Shown here one piece after another: positions 12,156 to 22,300 of a stretch of DNA of 64,000 nucleotides (positions are counted from its first letter, which is position 1; each line of letters opens with the position of its first letter). A program made the translations under genes and the position numbers. Source of the stretch: Parastagonospora avenae f. sp. tritici 18332-5 (Eukaryota; Ascomycota; Dothideomycetes; Pleosporales; Phaeosphaeriaceae); the NCBI GenBank assembly GCA_022559985.1, contig JAFJTR010000015.1, forward strand, positions 1-64,000, read 5' to 3'. The notes beneath the pieces were generated by a model. That model had not been told where the DNA came from. It worked only from the letters and a program-made list of their open reading frames with translations, and did no database searches.

Positions 12156-13994
12156 AAAATCAAATCTAATTCGACATTTACGACTAGAAGCACGAAGCTT
12201 GTCATGTGGAATGTTTTATGGCGCGATACCCCTTGGTTCTTTCTTCCAGTCGATGGCTGTTCTTTCAAAGACATCTCTCTCAAACATGGCGCCATCAGTC
12301 TCTTACCCGACCTTTCCCTTACAAACTCTTGTATATTCCGTTCTCCGTTGTGTTCGCACAGAAAATTGTCTCGATTTGCTTTTTTTTGGTATACCACCTC
12401 GCGCTCCTCATTCGACCATACCCACGTCACGTTACTGTAACATCATAGACCATTTCTGCATCAATTTCGTAGCGATACATCATGGAGAGTTTCGCTCGCG
12501 CTGTGCGCAGCGTCACGACTATAGCATACACAAAACAAACAAGATAACAATGTCCATATCTATATCAATATCCATATCCCAACGTACACTCTTTGCAGCG
12601 CAGTGCCCTTGAAGTCTTGACAATTGCCTTCCACCACACCACCCCTGAACGCCCCCAGAACAGTCGGTCAGCATTTGCGCGAAAGCAACAATGTCAAATC
12701 TGACCATGGTGACCATCGATGCGCACGACTCATTTTCACGCTGCCACACTACGGTGCCCCTGCACAGCACGACCCCACACTTTTCGTGCAGCCCTCACCG
12801 ATCACAATGATCACGGCGCCCTGAGCCGACTCGGTCCGCGCTCGCCTAACCCCAAATTCACCAATCATTTCGGCATGCCTCTCCGAGCGCTATGATTGGC
12901 CCGGATACGAGAGCGAAGATGGCAAGATGCGGCGCGCACGTTTGTGGCGTCTGGCGTCGTGGACTGTTGTGACTGTTGATGGACGGCGAATCGGACATTT
13001 TGTCACCTTGCTTCTTGCCCCTGGCCATGTGGATATCAGCAGTGCAAGGCTTGGAGCGCAGGGGTCGTGATGCGAGGCCAGTGGCTGGGGTAACCGAGAT
13101 GCTGGGCAGCGGGAGTGCCGCGGAGCATGAGTTGAGTTTAGACTGCTAACCTGGCGTGAGGTTGCGGTAGCATTTTGCTTTTCTTGATTTGGTTCACGAT
13201 AGCAGACTTTGCGGTCTAGCTTGCCTACTTTGGGGAAGTGGTGCCTCTGTCCATGGGCATGGTTTATGCGGCGTTCCTGGGGGGGGCTCGGACACATGGC
13301 TGGCTCGACACCGAATGATCATCGATATGTGCAGATCTTAACGTCACGGGATCTTGCTTATTGTACCACGTTGGTATTCGCAGCCCCATACTTGCAACTC
13401 CATCGGAAATATTGACGGAGACTGCCGGTCATCATATCAACTCAACACCTGGTGTCTGCTGCGACAGGGGAACACTCTCCAAAACAAGATTACATGTATC
13501 AATAGTTCAATGTAACGTCGGGTCACTGCCATAGGCAAACTCGGCCCGCGGCTGTCGCGTGAAGCGAAATGTCGACTGGCGGGCAGAGTCGGCAGCGTCA
13601 CCCCAGCTTCGCACAGTCGGGATATCCGTGGTATCTAGGATGAACGAAAGCGGAGTCCGGTCCGCGGAATGAAAGTTCCGGACAGAGTTTTGGACGAAGC
13701 AACTCCACAACAACGAACATACCTGTCTGGCCTCCTGATGATGTGCGAAGTTGATGCCTGTAAAGAGATTGGGAACTTGGACAACTCCTCGGCCCCAAAG
13801 CGAGCCGAACCAAAACTGACACTGGAAACTGGAGATGCACGCCTGACAAATATCGGTCGCCACACAACAGATGCTGGCGAGGATGCTAGAGGGAGAAATC
13901 GTCGATGCGCCGCAGACCTCGTCCTGAATTTGTACCAGCATCGCCTTCGTTGAGTGCAACCTTGTGCAGGATCTCGGGGTGAGTGGTGCGTTGA
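12156..13994. other. 3' flank of WOPR gene and intergenic
   Basis: The first 450 bases are T-rich and probably 3' UTR. Around 12550-12580 is a short run of TATC/ATATCC-like units. No gene was recognised. A minus-strand frame over 13507-14220 overlaps the next gene in another frame and has no domain, so I treat it as a shadow. Confidence 0.5.
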
Positions 13995-15275
13995 TCAGTT
14001 CACAGGATGTTTCCACTGTTGCCACGTGACCCAAGACTGGAAGATTGCAGCGACCAGACTCAGGAACCCCAGCGTTACTGCAATAATGACCCCGTACATT
14101 GTAGCCATGAGCATGTACGTCTCGCTCCTTCTCTTGAGCCGTCTGCGTAGCCACGTATGCGGTGTAGGGTTCTGCAACTCTCTGTGGAGATCCTTCAGCC
14201 GTTCGCCAAAGTACCTGCATGGGAAGCCCAGGTCGTTGTCCTTTTGATGAGGCGTGGAAACATCGGCCAGTAATCCTTTATCCCAGTCGTGCTTGTTCAC
14301 GAGACGTCTGAGGAGTTTCTGTGACGCAGAATCCAGAGGAAAGAGCACGGCATGAATCGTGTGTAGCACCTCGAGCATCATCTGCTGTGGGAGGAGGCAG
14401 ATGCTCGTATCGTCTTCGTTAGTTGCAAGGAGCTGTCTGAGCGCCGCCATATGGTGGAAGATCCACAAAGTCTTTCGTTTCTTGTCGAGCACGAGATGAC
14501 GCCTGATGTCATTTGTCGGCTCCAGGCGCAATTTAGCACTCTTCGTCAATCTTTTCGCCTTTAGCTCAATCAAAATGTGCTGCAGGTCTGGCACAGGTCT
14601 GCTAGGAAAAGCCTCTTCGACGAAAATAGCAGCGGAGACGTCATCTCGCCACGAAACTCGAAGGGTGTTTCCAGACATGATATTGGCAGCATCGTGCAGA
14701 ACTCGAAAGTCCATAAGGAGTAGTATGCTGGCCGCTATACTGAATGCTCGCTCTTGGTCCCGCTCTTCTGGCAGCTCATCGTCCCCCGCTCGACGGCCTT
14801 CGAAGATGTTTTGTACTAGAGTTTTGCGAGGAACGTTGGGTTGCCGTTGGATTTCCTCGATGATGTTGAGTAGATCTTTATGGGAAGTGAGTGCTGCACT
14901 TCTTCCGAGATGAGCAGGGCTGTATGCTTCCGTCATCCGCTCGTATATGTCCCAGAAAGCACTGAAGCTGTCGGCTTGGTTCCATACACAACTTGATTGG
15001 CCACAAGAGGGTTTGTCATTGCAACTTCCGCACAACTTCCACTTCCAAAGTACCCGGCCAAGCTGTTGTCTTGCAGAATCGTCTACTGGGCCGAGGCCAT
15101 ACGTTGTGAGTGCTTCGTCCATTTCGCTGGGGATGGAAAGGCAAGTGTTCGACAGGTCTAAGGAAGACCACAGGTACCCAGGCATGCGGGAGCGACGACA
15201 AGGTAACTTCTCCTTCCACAACTCGACCGGTGAAGATACACCATGTCTTTCGTATGCAAGTTTGTATATTGCCAT
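13995..15275 (-). CDS. Tail-anchored fungal protein of unknown function
   Basis: A 426-residue protein in one exon with no named domain. Visible features are a Cys cluster at C82, C85, C91 and C96, a mostly helical middle, and a C-terminal hydrophobic segment at about residues 388-415 (MATMYGVIIAVTLGFLSLVA) followed by a short polar tail ending QQWKHPVN. From memory, uncharacterised fungal proteins ending in a membrane helix and a similar xxWxHPV tail are common; I could not check this. The tail suggests an N-cytoplasmic, tail-anchored protein. It is divergent from the protease-like gene at 15463, with only 187 bp between start codons, so a shared promoter is likely. The start is the first ATG of the frame. 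Function unknown. Confidence 0.8.
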   Translation of the reverse strand: MAIYKLAYERHGVSSPVELWKEKLPCRRSRMPGYLWSSLDLSNTCLSIPSEMDEALTTYGLGPVDDSARQQLGRVLWKWKLCGSCNDKPSCGQSSCVWNQADSFSAFWDIYERMTEAYSPAHLGRSAALTSHKDLLNIIEEIQRQPNVPRKTLVQNIFEGRRAGDDELPEERDQERAFSIAASILLLMDFRVLHDAANIMSGNTLRVSWRDDVSAAIFVEEAFPSRPVPDLQHILIELKAKRLTKSAKLRLEPTNDIRRHLVLDKKRKTLWIFHHMAALRQLLATNEDDTSICLLPQQMMLEVLHTIHAVLFPLDSASQKLLRRLVNKHDWDKGLLADVSTPHQKDNDLGFPCRYFGERLKDLHRELQNPTPHTWLRRRLKRRSETYMLMATMYGVIIAVTLGFLSLVAAIFQSWVTWQQWKHPVN

Positions 15276-15462
15276 CGAATAAGGCTGAAGATTGTTGCGC
15301 TGTCAAGTGGCTGAGTTACGCCACATAGTGGCTCCGCTTGCGTGATTGGCTTGAGAACTCACCGGTGAGCGTGACAAAATCATCATTGCGGTCATGAAAA
15401 GAAGAGAGTCCGCATAGCGTAGTTCGACCAAATGACTGTGTCGAAGTCACGATGATATCAAC

Positions 15463-17480
15463 ATGCCGACAGAAAACGATGTAGAGCTCGACGGTGCTAC
15501 ACCGGCAGTATCAGACAACGAGGCTCCACCCCCCTTCGTCTCTATCTCCGGACTGTTCAAGAACAAAAAGAGGAAACTGATCCAGAGTCGCACTGAATAT
15601 CTACGAGAGAACCTGTCTCTTGTAGACAGCTCTAGCAGGACTCTCGGGCTATCTAAAGCAGTAATAGTCACAGATTGCGACGATGATCAGCCAGGTGAGG
15701 GGTCTTTGAGTATCGACAGCACAACATCTGTTACGAGCTCAACAGACCCTCCGAAAGCTCTGACTGCGAATACGACACCTACGCCAGCTCCATCATCACG
15801 TGCATTCGGAATCGCATCGCATAATGGACTTGCGCAAACGACGGACGGGCCGACCCTTGAGGGCATGCGAATCTTCGACCAGGGAATAGACGAGGAAACG
15901 AGAAAACGATTTTACGATGTCTGTGAGCAGTTGGAGCCAGCATTGATCAGCTTCTTGCACAAGAAGCGTGTAGAGTTCCGGCCACTCGGTATACAGGTCC
16001 TGGTACTTGGACACAGTCCTTCTGCTGCGAAGCCTTGGATAGTAGTGCGCTGTGGAAGTCAGGCAAGAAGGAAGGCCAAATCATTTTTCAAGAAGGACTT
16101 CGCAAGAAGCTTGTGCCAAGGACCTCCGTCTTGCCGAGTGCGATTCGAGGTCAAAGTTACAACGCAGGTCCAGCTTAAGAACGGCGAATCGCTAGATGAA
16201 GTTCTCATCAAAGAGGAGATGCTAGACACCCCCGGAATACGGAGTCCATGCATCAAAGTCGAGCATTCTGGGATCGCCTATTACGCAACGATGGGCGGGT
16301 TTGTCAGTGTCACATACTCCTATGGGAGGAAGTCATTCTACGGGTTGACGGCTGGTCACGTTCTTCCTGCTAACAAGTACGATGAGGCCGTTCAATCTTC
16401 ACCAAAAGACGATAGCGATGACGACTCTGAAGGCGAAGATAGTGACGATGTTGGTGACGACGATTCCGAATCCGATGGAAATCTTTCAAGAGCTGGAAAT
16501 ATTGCCAATGCTCAACAATCTGCCACATCGATTCCAAAACATACTAATAAAGTCAGTGATGCTCAAGATGGCCCTGAATGGGCTACTCTGGGCGCCATGA
16601 TTGAAGCTTCTTACTCGACACGAGCTAGAGATCGCGATTGGGCCTTGATTGACATTACCGGGGCCCACAGAAAGCATTCAGGCAGTATTGAATTGTCATG
16701 TACATCAATGCTTGAGGGCGTTGTATCTACAGATGAGCGTTGTATGGTAGTCCACAACAAGTCTCGACTTGAGTGTGTGATGTCACCACTACCGTCGAGG
16801 ATGCTACTGCCTTCAGGGCATAAATTTGTGGACATGCATGTTCTCCAGCTTCGTAGAGACATAGGTAAGTGCTATCTGCAGCCAGAACAGAGCGTCAATC
16901 ACTGACATCGGAAGCAGTGCTGCCGAGAGGTTCATCTGGCTCCTGGGTTATGAATGCTGACCAGGAAGCATGTAATGAGGTCTATGGCTCTTTGGTCGCC
17001 ACTGACTCCCTCGGAGGTCTATGGATGGTTCCTATGGCTGATATCCTCAAGGACATTCGAGATGAACTCGAAGCCACCGACGTCAAATTGTCGAGCTACG
17101 TGGGAAGAGCGGAGGCTGAAGATGAAGCTGGTTTGAGATACGCTATGAACACCGACCTCTATGAAAGCGACGTTGATTTAAGTGGAAGCGAAGATGAGTG
17201 GACGAGGAGGGGAAAGAATAAAGAGAGACTGTATAATGAACGCAAGCTTTTTGGAACACCATCGATACCGGAACAAGATTCAAAGTACAGCCCGACAAGC
17301 TCATGGCTGCGCAGATCTCAGACTGGTCCATCGCACCATTATGAGGATAATGGAGTTTCGCAGGTGTCCAAGTTGAAATCCAGCAAAGTTTTCATTTGGC
17401 ATTGTGGTCATTGCGGCGATGGACCTTATGGAGGTTGGCAATATTCTTGCCAGAACTGCGGATACAACGATCGAGCGTAA
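15463..17480 (+). CDS. Serine-protease-like protein with C-terminal zinc ribbon
   Basis: Two exons, 15463-16864 and 16918-17480, give 654 residues. The intron starts GTAAGT, has a CTGAC branch site and joins in frame. A trypsin-like fold is suggested by a triad in order: H299 in GLTAGHVL, D392 in DRDWALID, and S474 in RGSSGSWV just after the intron. A strongly acidic Asp/Ser/Glu insertion lies between His and Asp at about residues 310-340. The C-terminus carries CX2CX11CX2C (C630, C633, C645, C648), a probable zinc ribbon. There is no signal peptide, so it is likely intracellular. The N-terminal 270 residues are unassigned. It diverges from the tail-anchored gene 187 bp away. Protease activity is inferred; the fold could also be a regulatory pseudo-protease. 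Confidence 0.82.
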
Positions 17481-17691
17481 GGCAGGATTCTAGAACAGGA
17501 ACTGGTCTGTGTAGTTGAGATGAAAGATGTGTGCTGAAGTCGAAAAGTCGGGCCTTGAATGGGAGGTTGGGAGGTGGTTGGGCTTACCCGACCTTGAACC
17601 TACGTCACATTAAGGAACCAGCAGAGGCGACACGAAGAACACCAAGATAGGCGCGCTGTACAATCACCAGAAATTAATCACGCAACACATC

Positions 17692-18609
17692 ATGCCGCCC
17701 AAGAAACGCAAAGCGTCTGATGCTGCATCTGCATCGCAGCCTACTAAGCGCATCACACGATCATCCACAAATGCCGACCTACCAGTCACACAGACTCCCG
17801 CTGCGTCGCAAAGAGCCGACCCCAAGGCTCGAAAACCTACACCAAAAGCCAGGCCGAGTTCAAAAACCAAAGAGACCAAAGACTTTTCAAATGAGAGACC
17901 CGGTACCAAATCCGAACCACAAGCACACCCGGACGATTCAGAACCAGCAACTTACGAGATCTTGTCCATCACTTCCGACCTCGTGAAGAACCCCATACAA
18001 TGCCACACCTACACCCCTCCAACTAAATCCACCACCTCAACCCTAGTCTTCACCCACGGCGCAGGCGGCACCCTCTCCGCCCCCGCCGTCGTCAACTTCT
18101 GCGCCGGCTTCTCACGCACATCCCCCATCACCGCCTTCAAAGGATCCATGAACCTCGCCAGCCGCGTAAAAAGCTTCCTCGCTTGCATCCAGCACTTCCC
18201 GTGGGGCAAGAAACTCGTCCTAGGCGGTCGCAGCATGGGTGCCAGAGCTGCAGTCATGGCCGCACTGGAAACCGCGGAGGACGAGGTGGAATTAGTGTTA
18301 GTGTCGTATCCGCTAAAAGGGCCGAAGGACGTGAGGAGTCAGATATTACTCGACTTGCCGGGTATAGTCAAGGTACTGTTTGTTGTAGGGGATAAGGATG
18401 AGATGTGTCCGTTGGAGATGTTGGAGGAGGTCAGAGGGAGGATGAAGGCGCGGAGTCAGGTGGTGGTTGTGAGGGGCGCGGATCATGGGATGCGTACTAA
18501 GCCGGCGAGGGCGGAGCGCGAGTGTGGTGAGGAGACGGGCCGATTGGCGGCTGAGTGGTTGGCTGGGAATGTAGAAGAGGAGGTTACTTATGTTGGTGAG
18601 GAAGGATAG
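17692..18609 (+). CDS. KANL3/TEX30-like alpha/beta hydrolase
   Basis: A 305-residue protein in one exon. Residues 1-90 are disordered and basic, with a likely nuclear signal near the start (PPKKRK). The hydrolase part begins around residue 95: LVFTHGAGGTLSAP (oxyanion-side loop), nucleophile elbow GGRSMGARAA with S181, the acid in VGDKDEMCP (D234 or D236), and the histidine in GADHGM (H265). This matches the KANL3/TEX30 group of dienelactone-hydrolase-like proteins. The substrate is unknown; animal KANL3 belongs to a histone acetyltransferase complex, but that role cannot be carried over to a short fungal protein. It converges on RMP1, with stop codons about 195 bp apart. Confidence 0.85.
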   Translation: MPPKKRKASDAASASQPTKRITRSSTNADLPVTQTPAASQRADPKARKPTPKARPSSKTKETKDFSNERPGTKSEPQAHPDDSEPATYEILSITSDLVKNPIQCHTYTPPTKSTTSTLVFTHGAGGTLSAPAVVNFCAGFSRTSPITAFKGSMNLASRVKSFLACIQHFPWGKKLVLGGRSMGARAAVMAALETAEDEVELVLVSYPLKGPKDVRSQILLDLPGIVKVLFVVGDKDEMCPLEMLEEVRGRMKARSQVVVVRGADHGMRTKPARAERECGEETGRLAAEWLAGNVEEEVTYVGEEG

Positions 18610-18804
18610 GCTGGATATCTTCATGATATAATGAATGATTGATCATTCACATCATGCACCATCGCGTGTACCCTCATCGCAGCATGACTCTCGAGAAACA
18701 GTGCTTCATTGTCGCGAAGCTATCCAGGCGCCACCATCCCACCCCCAAACGCCAACTACCCCAAAGACTTTTGACTAATATATATATGCTGAAAATTACC
18801 AGCC

Positions 18805-19384
18805 CTACTCCCTCTCCACCACCACACCCATATCCTCGCCACAACCCTCCTCGTCCAACACCCCAGCAAACTCTCCCGCTAAAGTCAATTCATCATTGGC
18901 GCTCAAAACGCCTTTGATGTCGCCCGAGGCGATCTCCTCGTACACGGCGGTGATGCCGCAGATGCGGCACACGCGCGCAACACTCGCCATCATGACGATG
19001 CCTAGCATCGCGAACGGGCCCACGGCGACGAGCTGGCTGAACTGGCTACACATGATTAGCACCGTGAACCGTTAAAAGTAAAGTTGAAGAGGAAATAACT
19101 CACTAGTACCACATGTGGATGAATTTCTCATCCCAGTAGCGAAGCCGAGCTTCGATCTTGGCTTCAGCCTTGGAGCCGGCCATCTCCTCCAGCAGGAGGC
19201 CAAGCTGCTTGCGAAAGGCGTGCAGCGACTTCCACCAGTGGCTGCGGCGGTGCTGGTTCTGGTTCCGCGCGAAGATCTTGTCGAGGAGGCCGTGGACGTC
19301 GAAAAGCATGGCCTTGTCGTGGGCCGTTGCCATGACGAGGGTGGCGGCTGTGATGTTGGAGGTGGCGTTGGCGTTGGCGGCCAT
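18805..19384 (-). CDS. RMP1: RNase MRP protein subunit RMP1
   Basis: Two exons on the minus strand, 19384-19104 and 19045-18805, give 173 residues. The 58-bp intron starts GTGAGT, has a GCTAAT branch site and ends TAG; joining the exons restores YYQFSQLVAVGPFAMLG. The RMP1 signature is clear: a helix around LLDKIFARNQNQHRRSHWW, then KSLHAFRKQLGLLLEEM, and in exon 2 the VAVGPFAMLGIVMMASVARV segment. The family is a subunit of RNase MRP, which cleaves pre-rRNA in the nucleolus and some mRNAs. If the intron is retained, the stop TAG forms across the exon-intron junction and the conserved second half is lost. Confidence 0.93.
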
Positions 19385-22300
19385 TTCGGTGGTGTGTAGG
19401 TAGACAGGAGGGTAGATAGGTAGGATGGATGTTTATGTAGAGCTTTTTGAAGGTAGACAGGCCTTGTGATGCGCTGGCGGATGTAATATAGCAAGTCCTA
19501 TGGGCTGCCGTGTGCGGGTGCGAGGAGATGTGCGTGTGTGGTACTTCTCAGCGCGGCCTTGAAATGGGGATAGTGTCTTCTGTAGGTAGGCGGCGTTGAT
19601 CTCAATGCGGTGGTGATTGCTCAAGTGGTACGGTTGCGTGGAGAGGTGGTGCAGCATGTGGGTGCATGCTCTGGGAGAAAGCAAGGAGCGTGGGAGAAAA
19701 TCTTTTAAATATGGCGGCGGCGGCTACGACGGTGAGGATGAGTATTCTGCGGTGAAGACGACTATAGCGGGCGCCTCGACAATCGTGCTGGACGGCGGAG
19801 GCTCTGTTGTATCCTTGGGCCAAGACCATACGTTCCTTGACAGCAAACGGGATGACTCTAGCTCAATCTAGCTATACCACACGTGCGCCAGAATGAACGC
19901 GGCTCTAAAGCGTGTGTGTTCCAAATAAATGGACGTAGTTGTTGATCCCACATATATCTTAACGAGGCCTTCAAGCTCGTGACCCAGACTTTCAAGCGGT
20001 GAGATCCTGCGAACACGAGAACTATAGTGCTACCCAAAGTTCCTCGTGAATTTCGGATTTCCTGCTGAAAAGTCTCGTGAGGCGATCTGAGTAAGATCCG
20101 GCCAATATGGTGTAACAATTCGTATGCAATAGGCCTACCGGAGGCGGTTCTCGCCACGCGGAGGTCAGGAAGATGGGCGGATGATCTCTACGTGGTGTCA
20201 CAGCATTCAGCCGTAGACTCTTGTGAATCTGAGGATGTTGCTATCCATTGCCGTGAAGGGAGGTCAGGTCTTTCAGTTGTGCGCCGTCAGCTCCAAACTA
20301 GCGTGGGTATGGTGGAGACGGTAGGGCTGGCAAAAATTGTGGAAGAACCATGCAAATGTTTCGCCGAGTCCGACTTTGAGCTCTTTCTGAGATATTATGC
20401 CCTGTACATCTTCAAGTTCATCAAGGGGGCCATAGAACCTGATGCGAAGCAGCCTGTGATGCCCTTGCTTTCTGCGTAGGACGGCTGTGATAGTGTTCTG
20501 GGGCAGTTGGTAGCCTTCCGGTACCCCTGGCGTAGTTCGGCTCCATGCTTTTTGCGTGGGGTAGCTTTCTTCATCTCAGGCACCCTACCGCAACACCACA
20601 ACCATCTCCAATAACACCAAAGTGATGATACTCGCAGCCCCAGAGATTGTACTATGAGCGCGAACGACTGCCATGGAGGTGCTGCGCGAAAGCCAAATCT
20701 CCAGAATCATTCACGCGGTGCCGCGTTGGCGGTTGATCTCCCCTAGCAACCACCCCTTCTGTGGCCTCTCAACATTCATCTGGCCCATTCTAGAGCTTAC
20801 GAAAGCTCTGTATGGATTCTTGAGTAGCTCTTGATGCTCTACACGACCTCTCGGGCATCGTGCCTGCTCCGCGTTCTGCGTGGTGGCTGCTAGGCATTGC
20901 GCCCGCACCCGCGACCATCGCACAAGGAGAAGTCTCGGGGCATCGCGAGCGCCTGACTGATACAAGCAACGACTAATTCCGTAGATTCAACTTTGAAAAG
21001 CGCGCCGTCGTTTAGTCTCCGCAGACATTCTCATGTCGTACGCCGGAAGCGGGACAGCAACCATCCGCCCTCAAAGCAAACAGCATCGGCTGACAACGCC
21101 CCGGGCTGCCCGAAGATGACCTGATCCAAGACCGTTGGCTCGCGATTCTCATGCTCACGTAACATCCAGTCTGGCCGTGGACACACCCCTACCGCTCGCG
21201 ATCCAAACGATAGACGAGCAGTGATTGCGAGCAGTCAACCGAGAACCGATTACCACGACCGCGATTACGGAGCTTGGGCGGGACAACGTGGTCGCAGATA
21301 TGATACTCGGGGCATCTTATAGTTGCCTTCTCAAGGACTTGGAGAGTGACTGATGTGCTTGCCCAACGTATCTATGAGACACAAAGACGAAGCGGGGGTC
21401 CGGCTTGCGCTCCCACCGGCAGGCCACCACACCACAGAAGGACAGCAGACGACATTTCCAGGAGATCTTGGCTTAGAACGCGAGGCCTGTAAGTGACGAG
21501 TTCGTGGCCACTGGAAAAGACCTCTTGGTCCAATAGGACACGTCCGAACACATTGGGATAGAATCACCAGGTTCCAGTAACTGAGGGCAACCACGAACAC
21601 GATGTTTGTTCGTAGGCAGCTTCCCCAAACCTATCAAAAAAGCCTTGTCGCTGCGCGAAAAGGGCGAAGTATACTTGACGTTCGAGCATGCCATCGACTC
21701 ATGAGAGGCCCTTGACAGGAAGACACAAGTGCGCGACGACACACCCGCATCCCCGCCGAGGAGTCTTGTGCGCCCAATTCAGACGCCGACAGCTACCAAG
21801 GCAATAAGCTGAATCTCTTCTTGCTTCATGGACTTCCGCAACAAGTGTGATATCCAAGACATGTGCGGGGTCGCCTTGGCACTGTACAGCGTGTCGTGAA
21901 TTTGTACTTTGGAGTACACATATTGCTCTCGGACGACATGTTTTGGGCAAAAGCTTGTCCCAGTCTCTCGAGACCACGAGGCTCGTCTGCGATGCAGAGC
22001 AGTCATACCTACAAGTACTTTCGTGTCGATGCTTCCTTGACCGATAGGAATGCATTCATGACAAGAAGGCATGTATCTTGGAAGACATCATTCATGGCAT
22101 CCAAGACTTGCCTACGACTCGCAAGCGTCGGGCTTGCATGCTCCTCGTAATAGGCTCTACGTCAGCTTGAGTGGAGTCTTATCATAGGCTCGACACGACA
22201 CCGCTCTATCCCAAGAGGTGCAGGCCAAAGACAGCTGGGCGAGGCTGAGGCTCCTTGGCTGTCCGCTATGTCTGCTGGCAGTCCCAGTTGGAATTCATCC

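Noticed and set aside
13507..14220. A 237-codon minus-strand frame
   Set aside because: Overlaps the tail-anchored gene in another frame on the same strand; no domain.
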